From: Alphaproteobacteria bacterium | Lineage (GTDB): Bacteria; Pseudomonadota; Alphaproteobacteria; Rhizobiales; Beijerinckiaceae | DNA: 6,986 bases | Direction: 5' to 3' | NCBI GenBank assembly: GCA_009921785.1 | Contig: RFXE01000094.1 | Span: 1 to 6,986, forward strand | Part shown: in pieces, positions 1-6,012 of the stretch | How the letters are laid out: each line of letters opens with the position of its first letter | Position numbering within the stretch: the stretch's first letter is position 1 | Notes under the pieces: model-generated | Told to the model about the DNA's origin: nothing | The model's database searches: none | What the model saw: the letters and a program-made list of their open reading frames with translations, nothing else | Made by a program: the position numbers and the translations under genes

Positions 1-87
1 GGTCATTCAGACTTTACTCATTCCTCTCGCCTATGAAACTCCTCTATATTCCGTTACGTAATACTAATCGGAAATGGTGAGGTAGAG
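1..87. other. 5' leader of sugar operon
   Basis: No gene can be called in this short stretch. The plus-strand frames all close before position 88 (stops at 34-36, 59-61 and 78-80), so it may contain the last few codons of an upstream gene or only leader DNA. AT-rich hexamers TATATT (45-50) and TAATAC (59-64) resemble sigma-70 -10 boxes, but neither has a convincing -35 partner, so I do not call a promoter. A good Shine-Dalgarno GAGG at 79-82 sits five bases before the rfbF ATG. Confidence 0.35.
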
Positions 88-879
88 ATGATCCGGCAGG
101 CGGTCATATTAGCCGGGGGGCGCGGCACAAGGCTCGCGGAGGAAACGACGCTGCGGCCCAAGCCGCTCGTCGAAATTGGCGGCGCGCCGATCCTCTGGCA
201 CATCATGAAGCTCTTCTATGCCCAAGGCGTGCAGGATTTCATTATCTGCCTTGGTTACAAGGGCTATTTGATCAAAGAATTTTTTGCCAATTACCGTCTT
301 CATCGTTCGGATGTCACATTCGACTTCTCGTCCAGTGACATCCGCTATCACAAAAACCGTGCCGAGAATTGGCGTGTCACGCTTATTGACACGGGCGAAG
401 ACACAATGACGGGTGGGCGGCTCAAGCGCATCCGTCCCCATCTCACCAATAGCCATTTTTATATGACTTATGGCGACGGCGTTGCCGATATTGATCTTGA
501 ACAGTTGGCCTCAAGCCATCGTGCGAGCGGCAAATTGGCAACTGTGACAGCCGTCACGCCGCCCGGCCGGTTTGGCGCGCTAACACTTGATGATCGAAAC
601 TTGGTTTCCCAATTTCAGGAAAAGCCTGAAGGTGATCATAGCTTTATCAATGGCGGCTTCTTTGTTCTCAGCCCCGCCGTGCTTGATCTGATCAAAGGGG
701 ATCAGACCGTCTGGGAACGCGAACCGCTCGAAACGCTGGCGAAATCAAGCAATCTCAACGCCTATCGCCACAATGGATTTTGGCATCCCATGGATACGAT
801 GCGGGATCGTCTTTATCTTGATGATTTATGGCATACCGGCAGAGCGCCTTGGAAGCTCTGGAAAGAGGATGACGCATGA
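88..879 (+). CDS. rfbF: Glucose-1-phosphate cytidylyltransferase
   Basis: This cytosolic enzyme joins CTP and alpha-D-glucose-1-phosphate to give CDP-glucose and pyrophosphate, the entry step to CDP-linked deoxysugars of O-antigens. The 263-residue protein has the usual family length (about 255-265) and a full nucleotidyltransferase fold. It shows the signature LAGGRGTR at residues 8-15 with Lys25 in RPKP, the Mg-binding YGDG at 128-131 (Asp130), QEKP at 177-180 (Lys179, sugar phosphate contact), INGGFFVL at 187-194 and the closing FWHPMDT at 231-237 (Asp236). The pattern with YKGYLIKEFF and FINGGFFV is that of RfbF/DdhA rather than of RmlA or GalU. The ATG at 88 is supported by GAGG five bases upstream and by the N-terminal motif. 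It is the first gene of a tightly coupled operon, and its stop overlaps the next start as ATGA. I see no truncation or missing catalytic residue. Confidence 0.95.
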   Translation: MIRQAVILAGGRGTRLAEETTLRPKPLVEIGGAPILWHIMKLFYAQGVQDFIICLGYKGYLIKEFFANYRLHRSDVTFDFSSSDIRYHKNRAENWRVTLIDTGEDTMTGGRLKRIRPHLTNSHFYMTYGDGVADIDLEQLASSHRASGKLATVTAVTPPGRFGALTLDDRNLVSQFQEKPEGDHSFINGGFFVLSPAVLDLIKGDQTVWEREPLETLAKSSNLNAYRHNGFWHPMDTMRDRLYLDDLWHTGRAPWKLWKEDDA

Positions 880-2174
880 CATCCTCCCCAATTAACTCAC
901 GAGGCAATCCGCAGAAACAATGCCGCGCCTGTCAAAATGAATTGGATTTCATATTCGCCGATTTAGGGGCGCAGCCAATCGCAAATGATTTAATCGACAA
1001 TAAAGCTAAAATCGGCAACGAACCCCGCTACCCTTTACGCGTTGCCTGTTGCCGTGCCTGTCGCCTTGTACAGATTGCGGACGATCTTCCCTCAGTTCGT
1101 ATTTTTCGAGAAGATTATGTTTATCAGTCGTCTATATCGTCGAGCTTTGTCGAACATGCACGCAAGCATGTTGAGGAACTAATTGAAGCGCGCGAACTTG
1201 ACCATCGCCATCACGTAGTAGAACTCGCGAGTAATGATGGCTATCTTCTGCAGTTTTTTAAGAAACGCGGCATTCCCGTAACGGGTATAGAGCCTTCCGC
1301 ATCTGTTGCTAAAATAGCACGAGAGCGCCACGGCATTCCCACTATAGAACGTTTTTTTGGATCCGTTGAAGCACGTCGTCTTGTGACCGAGATTGGTCAA
1401 GCGGATGTCATCCTCGCCAATAATGTACTCGCGCATGTGCCCGACCTATTCGATTTTCTGGTTGGCGTGAAAGCGCTCCTGAAACCGGAAGGGCTAGCAT
1501 CGTTTGAATTTCCGCATCTCCTTTCTCTTTTGGAGGGACTGCAATTCGATACGATCTATCACGAGCACTATTCCTATCTCTCGCTTCTCGCGCTTGAGCC
1601 TCTCCTTCACCGCGCGGGGCTTAAAGTTATTGATGTTAAAAATATCGTCGTTCATGGCGGGTCTTTGCGACTCTCAGTGGTTCACGAGAACTCTGCAACA
1701 GCGCCCGTTGAGCGCGTTACACTGCTTCGCGCGCGTGAAAAAGCGGCACAACTTCATATCGATGCGGCCTATATCGATTTTTCTGAGAAGATTAAAAAGA
1801 CATGCGCGGCGCTTAAAGACATCTTAAACGCCGAGAAGTCTCGGGGTGCCCTTGTTGCCGCCTATGGCGCGCCAGCAAAAGGAAATACGCTGCTCAATAC
1901 GGCGGGGATTGATGCCTCTCTGATTTCTTTCACTGTCGACAAAGCGCCATCAAAACGAGGCCGTTATCTTCCCGGATCGGGAATTCCAATCTTAGACCCG
2001 TCGCTCATTTCTGTTCTCAAGCCCGACACGATCCTGATCTTGCCGTGGAACATTAAGAACGAAATCATCTCCGAATTGTCATTTACGTCGGATTGGGGCG
2101 CGCGTTTTCTTATCCCAATTCCGGAGCCTGTCTTCATCACGCCATATGATCAAGATCAGCGACAGGCATCATGA
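876..2174 (+). CDS. TylC3/NovU-type SAM-dependent sugar C-methyltransferase
   Basis: The predicted role is transfer of a methyl group from S-adenosylmethionine to a ring carbon (usually C-3 in this family) of a 4-keto nucleotide sugar. At 432 residues it has the family's normal three-part layout. The N-terminal zinc domain carries Cys16-X2-Cys19 and Cys59-X2-Cys62. The Rossmann methyltransferase domain has the SAM loop VELASNDG at 115-122 and acidic Glu139 in GIEP. The YHEH motif at 228-231 matches the Tyr-His-Glu-His of TylC3, whose last histidine is the proposed base, so His231 is the likely base here. The C-terminal domain carries GAPAKGN at 331-337, typical of Pfam Methyltransf_14. The ATG lies in the ATGA overlap with rfbF, with AAGAGG at 863-868 inside the rfbF end as its ribosome site. 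Parts of the gene look AT-richer than the flanks (for example 1741-1800), which could mean acquisition by transfer. The exact sugar and carbon cannot be read from sequence. Placement after rfbF argues for a CDP-sugar substrate. Confidence 0.88.
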   Translation: MTSSPINSRGNPQKQCRACQNELDFIFADLGAQPIANDLIDNKAKIGNEPRYPLRVACCRACRLVQIADDLPSVRIFREDYVYQSSISSSFVEHARKHVEELIEARELDHRHHVVELASNDGYLLQFFKKRGIPVTGIEPSASVAKIARERHGIPTIERFFGSVEARRLVTEIGQADVILANNVLAHVPDLFDFLVGVKALLKPEGLASFEFPHLLSLLEGLQFDTIYHEHYSYLSLLALEPLLHRAGLKVIDVKNIVVHGGSLRLSVVHENSATAPVERVTLLRAREKAAQLHIDAAYIDFSEKIKKTCAALKDILNAEKSRGALVAAYGAPAKGNTLLNTAGIDASLISFTVDKAPSKRGRYLPGSGIPILDPSLISVLKPDTILILPWNIKNEIISELSFTSDWGARFLIPIPEPVFITPYDQDQRQAS

Positions 2175-2731
2175 AGATTATAGATCGCCCCTTTCCCGAT
2201 GCCGCGCTGTTAGAGCTCGAACCGTTTGGTGACGAAAGGGGATCATTTGTGCGGATCTTTGATCGAAAATTCTTCTCGCACTTCGGGGATGATGTTTCGG
2301 TTGATCACACGGCGGAGAGCATCAATCCACAAAAATTTACACTTCGCGGACTTCATTTTCAAAAGCCGCCTTATGAGGAACGAAAACTTGTCCGGTGCAT
2401 AAAAGGCGAAATCTTCGATGTTGCGGTTGATATACGAAAAGGATCGCCAACACAGGGCAAACACTATCACCTCACCTTAAAAGAAGGCGACGCGCTGGCC
2501 CTCTACTTACCGAAAGGCATTGCGCATGGGTTTCTAACGCTCACGGAGAATAGCGTCGTTTCCTATCATCTCTTTGATCCCTATCACGCCCCTGCAGCTT
2601 CGGGCATTCGCTACGACGATCCTGACCTTGCGATTACCTGGCCCGGCGTCCCTCAGCTCGTCAATGAGCGTGATCAGAATTGGCCTTTGTTGAAAGATCT
2701 TTCATTGGATGAAAGGTCGCAATTTCAATGA
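2171..2731 (+). CDS. rfbC: RmlC-family nucleotide-sugar 3,5-epimerase
   Basis: This cupin-fold enzyme inverts C-3 and/or C-5 of 4-keto-6-deoxy nucleotide sugars, as RmlC does for dTDP-4-keto-6-deoxyglucose. The 186-residue length fits RmlC. The active-site set is intact: Arg59 and His62 in LRGLHFQ (58-64, His62 the general base), Lys72 in RKLVR, the strand GEIFDVAVDIRKGSPT (79-94), the GIAHGFLTL lid (116-124), Tyr132 in SYHLFDPY, and GIRYDDP (145-151) with the dyad aspartate. The start is the ATGA overlap with the methyltransferase, and a weak ACAGG lies four bases upstream, so translation probably relies on coupling. Since the operon begins with a cytidylyltransferase and has no RmlA or RmlB, the substrate is more likely a CDP-4-keto sugar, possibly already C-methylated, than the dTDP compound of the family name. 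Whether it acts at C-3, C-5 or both is undetermined. Confidence 0.9.
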   Translation: MKIIDRPFPDAALLELEPFGDERGSFVRIFDRKFFSHFGDDVSVDHTAESINPQKFTLRGLHFQKPPYEERKLVRCIKGEIFDVAVDIRKGSPTQGKHYHLTLKEGDALALYLPKGIAHGFLTLTENSVVSYHLFDPYHAPAASGIRYDDPDLAITWPGVPQLVNERDQNWPLLKDLSLDERSQFQ

Positions 2732-3663
2732 GTGCATCAGATACAAAACTTCTCGTTACGGGTGCGCGAGGCTTTATCGGGCGCGCAGCCCTCTTAGCTC
2801 TTGCAAAACAATATGGGGGCGCATCAATCCATGCCGTCCGCAAAACAAACAACGGTCCTGTTCCGCTTATCCCCGGCGTTACGTGGCATACAAATGATCT
2901 ATTAGAGAAGGGGTCTGCTGAAAAACTCATAGAGAAAATTCAACCGACACATTGCCTTCATGCTGCATGGGAAGCACGTCCTCCTCATTTTTGGACTTCG
3001 CCAGAGAATGAGAAATGGCTAGCGGCGAGCATCGCATTAGCGGAAGCTTTCGCTAAGACTGGCGGCAAAAGATTTATCTCGCTCGGCAGCGTGGCTGAAT
3101 ATGAAAACACATCAGGCCGCATGATTGAAAATGTCACGCCAGAAGCGCCATCTACACTTTACGGGCAATGCAAGCGTGCATTTCATCGTCATCTAGCGAC
3201 AATTTCGAAAGATACAGGTGTTTTAACGTCCATAGGGCGCATTTTTTACGTCTATGGACCGTTTGAATTTGAAACGAAACTTGTTGCATCCGCTTGTCGT
3301 GCGATTGCCCTGAATGAGCCAGTCGCATTTGGGCCCCTCGATCTCTGGCGCGATTATATCCATGTCAATGATCTCGGACGCGCTATTGCAATACTGATGG
3401 AATCTTCACTTGAGGGCGTTGTGAATCTTGCTACCGGCGAACCCGTTCGCCAATCACGGCTGATTGAGACACTCGCAAATCTTTCTCATTGCGGCGATCT
3501 TTTTCACATCGGTGCAAGGCCCACTCAACCTCACGAGCCCCCCATCCTCTTCGCAGATACGCAGAAGATCAGATCAATCGGCTGGCGGCCTGAAATCTCC
3601 CTTGAGGATGGACTTCAATCAACACTCAAATGGTGGCGCGCTCAGCTGCGTCACGCCGCGTAA
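2728..3663 (+). CDS. Extended-SDR NAD(P)-dependent sugar epimerase/reductase
   Basis: A 311-residue extended short-chain dehydrogenase acting on a nucleotide sugar, probably as the last 4-keto reductase or as an epimerase. The N-terminal Rossmann domain opens with TGARGFIG (11-18, the GxxGxxG cofactor loop). HAAW at 78-81 replaces the usual HLAA. The active site has Ser121 in GSVAEY (120-125) and Tyr145-X3-Lys149 (YGQCK). The substrate half contains IFYVYGPFE (172-180), RDYIHVNDL (208-216) and VVNLATGEPV (231-240). It is not an RfbG-type CDP-glucose 4,6-dehydratase: it is about 50 residues shorter and lacks that family's N-terminal GHTGFKGSW-like motif. WTSPEN and GSVAEY recall an SDR subgroup I associate with RfbF/methyltransferase clusters, but that is from memory. 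Its ATG overlaps the epimerase stop as ATGA, with AAAGG eleven bases upstream. It ends three bases from the convergent TIM-barrel gene. Reductase is my favoured role, but epimerase cannot be excluded. Confidence 0.85.
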   Translation: MSASDTKLLVTGARGFIGRAALLALAKQYGGASIHAVRKTNNGPVPLIPGVTWHTNDLLEKGSAEKLIEKIQPTHCLHAAWEARPPHFWTSPENEKWLAASIALAEAFAKTGGKRFISLGSVAEYENTSGRMIENVTPEAPSTLYGQCKRAFHRHLATISKDTGVLTSIGRIFYVYGPFEFETKLVASACRAIALNEPVAFGPLDLWRDYIHVNDLGRAIAILMESSLEGVVNLATGEPVRQSRLIETLANLSHCGDLFHIGARPTQPHEPPILFADTQKIRSIGWRPEISLEDGLQSTLKWWRAQLRHAA

Positions 3664-3666
3664 GGT

Positions 3667-4572
3667 TCAACCGCGTGTTTTGATATTCTGTTGAAGCGCG
3701 ATCATTGCATCGACACAGTCGTGCCGCCAATGCCAATAGCGCTTGGCGAGCTCGATATTGAAAATCGACTCTTGTGGAAACAAGCACGCGTCGAAAAGCA
3801 CTGCCCACGGAATGGCACCCATACCCACGGGCAAATGCAAATCGCCATGACCAAAAGCGAGACGCTCGCTTTCCGTATACATCCAGATATCGTCTTGCCG
3901 ACCGAAACAATCATGGATGTGGACATGTCGCGCATAGGGCGCAAGCGCCGCACATTCGCTCACGAGATCGAGTCCGTGAAAATCGAGTTCAATCCACGCA
4001 TGACCAATATCAAGCGTCGCGCACACATGCGAATGGTTTATCAGGGCCAATTCTTGCGCCAGCCGTTTGGGCGTGGGTGTATGGATCTTCCCGAAATACT
4101 CACCATAAATATTCTCAACGCACAAATAGAGACCAAGTGATTTTGCCAAATCACCGGCTTTAGCGAGCCATTCACGTTGCCGCTCATAGGCAGCGTCCAA
4201 TCCGGCGCTTTGGGTCAGCGGCATCATGCCCGCGTGAACAACATAATGGACGGCCTGCAATTCAGCAGCGCATTCCATCGATGCTTTCAAAACTTCAAAA
4301 TGACGTGGCAGACGAAACACATCATCAAAGAAATTGATCGGATGCGGACCGTGCACAGTATAAGTGAGGTTTCGGGATTGAGCGATCCGTATAACGGCGT
4401 CTAATTGCGGGCGATGAATCTTTCCCGCAATCACGCAATCGAGATCATAGAGTGGCAATTCAACAAAAGAGAGACCGGTTGCGGCTATCTCGTCGAGACG
4501 TGCGCTAAGATCACTGAGGTCATTATTGACCCCCATCGCCGTCATACCAATACCACGAACGCCCTTGGTCAT
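3667..4572 (-). CDS. Xylose-isomerase-like TIM-barrel sugar isomerase/epimerase
   Basis: This protein belongs to the AP-endonuclease-2/xylose-isomerase-like TIM-barrel superfamily, metal-dependent enzymes that isomerise, epimerise or dehydrate sugars and polyols. With ATG at 4572 it has 301 residues; a TTG one codon upstream is possible but less likely. A modest GGGAA lies eight bases before the ATG. Candidate metal or substrate ligands are His74 and His77 (VHGPHP), His113 (VVHAG), Glu153 (CVENIYGE), Asp188 and His191 (LDIGHAW), the HVHIHD stretch (216-221) and Glu274 (NIELAK). The GMGAIPW motif (250-256) is the GxGxIPW seen in many members. There is no signal peptide, so it is cytosolic. It follows the glycosyltransferase gene by 28 bp and is almost certainly cotranscribed with it, which points to a glycan precursor role. 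The superfamily is too varied to name a substrate; an endonuclease IV-type DNA repair role looks unlikely from context. Confidence 0.82.
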   Translation of the reverse strand: MTKGVRGIGMTAMGVNNDLSDLSARLDEIAATGLSFVELPLYDLDCVIAGKIHRPQLDAVIRIAQSRNLTYTVHGPHPINFFDDVFRLPRHFEVLKASMECAAELQAVHYVVHAGMMPLTQSAGLDAAYERQREWLAKAGDLAKSLGLYLCVENIYGEYFGKIHTPTPKRLAQELALINHSHVCATLDIGHAWIELDFHGLDLVSECAALAPYARHVHIHDCFGRQDDIWMYTESERLAFGHGDLHLPVGMGAIPWAVLFDACLFPQESIFNIELAKRYWHWRHDCVDAMIALQQNIKTRG

Positions 4573-4600
4573 CAAACGCGTTCCCGGTTGGATTTAAGAC

Positions 4601-5650
4601 TTAGAGGCTCGACGGCGCCATGACTTCAGACGGCGCTCTGGTGAACGCACGCAGGGTTACAAGCACTGCACCAAGCGCCATCATGAACGCGATCATTGTG
4701 ACTGTATTGGTTGTCGCATGAGCCGCCATCCATCCACAAAAAGCGAGGAAGATGTTCAACCCAAACACGATGCCGACAATCTGCTTCACGCTCCAGCCCA
4801 TTGTTGTGGCGCGTTGAAAGAAATGGCTCCGATGCGGCGTCCAGATTTTTTCACCACGTGTCAAACGACGGATCACGGTGATCGTTGTATCCGCCAAAGC
4901 GTAAAGCGGAATGATGACGGCCGCAAAGAAGCTGATATCGGTAGCGACGCGATACAGCGCATAGCCGCCCACAAGACCAATCACGAGACTGCCCGTATCG
5001 CCCAAGAACAATTTCGCAACGGGTTTATTATAGGGCGCAAAGCCGATGAGGCCGCCAAGCACCGGCGCCATGATCATCGCAACAAGGGGGGTCGGCATCG
5101 CGAAAATCGAAAGAATGATCAAGATCGTCGCAACGGGTATGAATTGCGCGACAGTCAACCAATCAAGCCCGTCGATAAAGTTAGTGAGATTAATCATCCA
5201 GAATAGAGCGACACCCGCAAGCAACCGCTCAATCCATAGAGGCAAAGTGCCGTCAAATAGTGCGACATAAGACGGCGTCACGTAAAGCATGAGGCCGATC
5301 AAGGCAATCTGACCACCCACACGTGGCAAAACAGGAAGTGGCTTCACATCATCAAAAAAGCCAAGCGCAGAAATGAGCGCCGCACCTGCAGCCAGTGCCG
5401 CGAGAATTGTGCGATCAATACCAGCAAGAAACGGGGCGAAGATGATGGCTACGGCAAACACGCCGACAATCGCAATCGTCATCGGAATGCCCGCACCTTG
5501 TGGCGTGGGAACCTTATGGCTTGAACGCGCATTAACGGATGCCAGCGCATGACGACGCAGAAACGGCATCATCACGGGGATCACAAAAAATGTGAACGCC
5601 GCCGCCGCAAGGGCTGCGAAGAACGCGAAGATAAAACCGGCCTCGATCAT
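4601..5650 (-). CDS. WbpL/WecA-type polyprenyl-phosphate sugar-1-phosphate transferase
   Basis: A polytopic inner-membrane enzyme of the MraY/WecA family (GT4-like). It transfers a sugar-1-phosphate, usually an N-acetylated aminosugar from its UDP form, to undecaprenyl phosphate and so starts assembly of an O-antigen-like glycan. With ATG at 5650 it has 349 residues and roughly ten hydrophobic segments. Motifs appear in family order: SSHKVPTPQGAG (43-54), Asp100-Asp101 (FFDD), NLTNFIDGLD (154-163, Asp160), FLGDTGS (215-221, Asp218) and PHRSHFFQR (272-280). HRSHxxQ resembles WbpL/WbcO-type enzymes more than WecA or MraY, suggesting a FucNAc-, QuiNAc- or GalNAc-type substrate; that is an inference. 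The open frame extends to a GTG at 5710, but those 20 extra residues are polar and have no family match. The ATG is preceded by GGAAG at a nine-base gap and leads straight into the first membrane helix, so I prefer it. It lies 28 bp upstream of the TIM-barrel gene. Confidence 0.9.
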   Translation of the reverse strand: MIEAGFIFAFFAALAAAAFTFFVIPVMMPFLRRHALASVNARSSHKVPTPQGAGIPMTIAIVGVFAVAIIFAPFLAGIDRTILAALAAGAALISALGFFDDVKPLPVLPRVGGQIALIGLMLYVTPSYVALFDGTLPLWIERLLAGVALFWMINLTNFIDGLDWLTVAQFIPVATILIILSIFAMPTPLVAMIMAPVLGGLIGFAPYNKPVAKLFLGDTGSLVIGLVGGYALYRVATDISFFAAVIIPLYALADTTITVIRRLTRGEKIWTPHRSHFFQRATTMGWSVKQIVGIVFGLNIFLAFCGWMAAHATTNTVTMIAFMMALGAVLVTLRAFTRAPSEVMAPSSL

Positions 5651-5810
5651 CGAAGTAAACTTCCGAACGGACAGTGCACCAGACAAAAAGACCGACCCCA
5701 CGCCCCGCACAAAAGGACGATGTGATCGACTAACAGGTGGCTACACGATGATCGTAACGGACGGACCCGGCGCCCCTACCCGTCCGTCCAAACCGGACGG
5801 GACCGGAGCG
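5651..5810 (-). other. Spacer between tRNA-Asp and transferase gene
   Basis: This 160-bp stretch lies after the tRNA 3' end and before the membrane transferase. It holds no credible gene. Next to the tRNA are the overlapping GC-rich hairpins listed separately. On the minus strand there is a short run of five T (5676-5690 area), but no GC-rich stem sits directly before it, so it is not a convincing intrinsic terminator. I found no strong sigma-70 promoter for the transferase gene; it may be read through from the tRNA promoter or use a promoter I cannot recognise. Confidence 0.4.
5759..5801 (-). repeat. Overlapping alternative hairpins after tRNA-Asp
   Basis: Three related copies of a GGACGG/CCGTCC core lie within 43 bp. 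GGACGGAC (5759-5766) pairs perfectly with GTCCGTCC (5782-5789) over 8 bp with a 15-nt loop. The same middle arm can instead pair CCGTCC (5784-5789) with GGACGG (5795-5800) over 6 bp with a 5-nt loop. The two structures exclude each other. No T run follows on the minus strand, so this is not a canonical intrinsic terminator. It could stop 3' trimming of the tRNA precursor, assist Rho-dependent ending, or be chance in GC-rich DNA. Confidence 0.5.
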
Positions 5811-5887
5811 TGGCGAGAGAGACGGGACTTGAACCCGCGACCTTCGGCGTGACAGGCCGACGCTCTAACCAACTGAGCTACTCCCCC
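5811..5887 (-). tRNA. trnD: tRNA-Asp (anticodon GTC)
   Basis: A complete 77-nt gene with all arms. The acceptor stem GGGGGAG pairs with CTCTCTC (five Watson-Crick pairs and two G-U pairs). It is followed by discriminator G73, the aspartate identity base, and an encoded CCA (complement at 5811-5813). The D-arm contains AGCTCAGTTGGTTAGAGC. The anticodon stem TCGGC/GCCGA encloses the loop CTGTCAC, giving anticodon GTC at 5851-5853, which reads GAC and GAU. The T-arm carries GGTTCAAGTCC. Promoter elements lie just upstream. Its 3' end faces the polysaccharide genes, the usual orientation for tRNA-targeted integration, though no integrase or repeated tRNA end is visible here. Confidence 0.97.
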
Positions 5888-5917
5888 AATACGGCGCCCC
5901 GTTTGACGGTGACCGAG

Positions 5918-5946
5918 GCATTAAGGGAGCGTGTATGGCCTGTCAA
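5918..5946 (-). promoter_or_regulatory. Sigma-70-type promoter for tRNA-Asp
   Basis: On the minus strand a perfect -35 box TTGACA (5941-5946) is followed, after 17 bases, by a weaker -10 box TAATGC (5918-5923). Transcription would start near 5910-5912, leaving a leader of about 23 nt before the mature tRNA 5' end at 5887. A consensus -35 at ideal spacing just ahead of a stable-RNA gene makes this a likely promoter. The -10 is poor, so strength is uncertain. Confidence 0.6.
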
Positions 5947-5998
5947 GCCGCACGATATGCAACCTGATGGCAAGCTTCTAGCGAGGCCGCCATGAACG

Positions 5999-6012
5999 CA
6001 GCATTAATGCTG
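5999..6012. repeat. 14-bp perfect palindrome over ATPase stop
   Basis: CAGCATTAATGCTG is a perfect 14-bp palindrome and contains the TAA stop of the ATPase gene (6004-6006). As RNA it could fold only as a 5-bp stem with a TTAA loop and no T run on the minus strand, so it is weak as a terminator. As DNA it could bind a dimeric protein, but nothing else here supports an operator. Confidence 0.35.

Noticed and set aside
24..31. CTCTCGCC matching the tRNA-Asp 3' end, as a possible attachment-site repeat
   Set aside because: Eight bases is within chance expectation for a 7-kb window and the match does not extend.
109..456. 115-residue minus-strand open frame
   Set aside because: It is antisense to rfbF, which carries the complete nucleotidyltransferase motifs.
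2728..3663. Considered as the missing CDP-glucose 4,6-dehydratase (RfbG)
   Set aside because: The protein is too short and lacks the RfbG N-terminal motif; its motifs fit a generic sugar reductase/epimerase better.
3652..3681. Possible intrinsic terminator between the convergent operons
   Set aside because: The stem is only 5 bp with a 16-nt loop and four T; too weak to annotate, though noted as a finding about the missing terminators.
3691..4163. Plus-strand open frames of 149 and 129 residues
   Set aside because: Both are antisense to the TIM-barrel gene, whose conserved motifs show the coding strand.
4718..5206. 162-residue plus-strand open frame
   Set aside because: It lies wholly antisense to the membrane transferase, has a highly charged low-complexity-like composition and no recognisable domain.
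5651..5710. Upstream GTG start (5710) for the membrane transferase
   Set aside because: The added 20 residues are polar and unlike the family N-terminus; ATG at 5650 has GGAAG upstream and opens directly into a membrane helix.
5592..5995. Two plus-strand open frames (5592-5852 and 5810-5995) encoding peptides such as ETGLEPATF and RRDLNPRP
   Set aside because: They are translations of the antisense strand of tRNA-Asp, a well-known source of false protein annotations; no ribosome site or family supports them.
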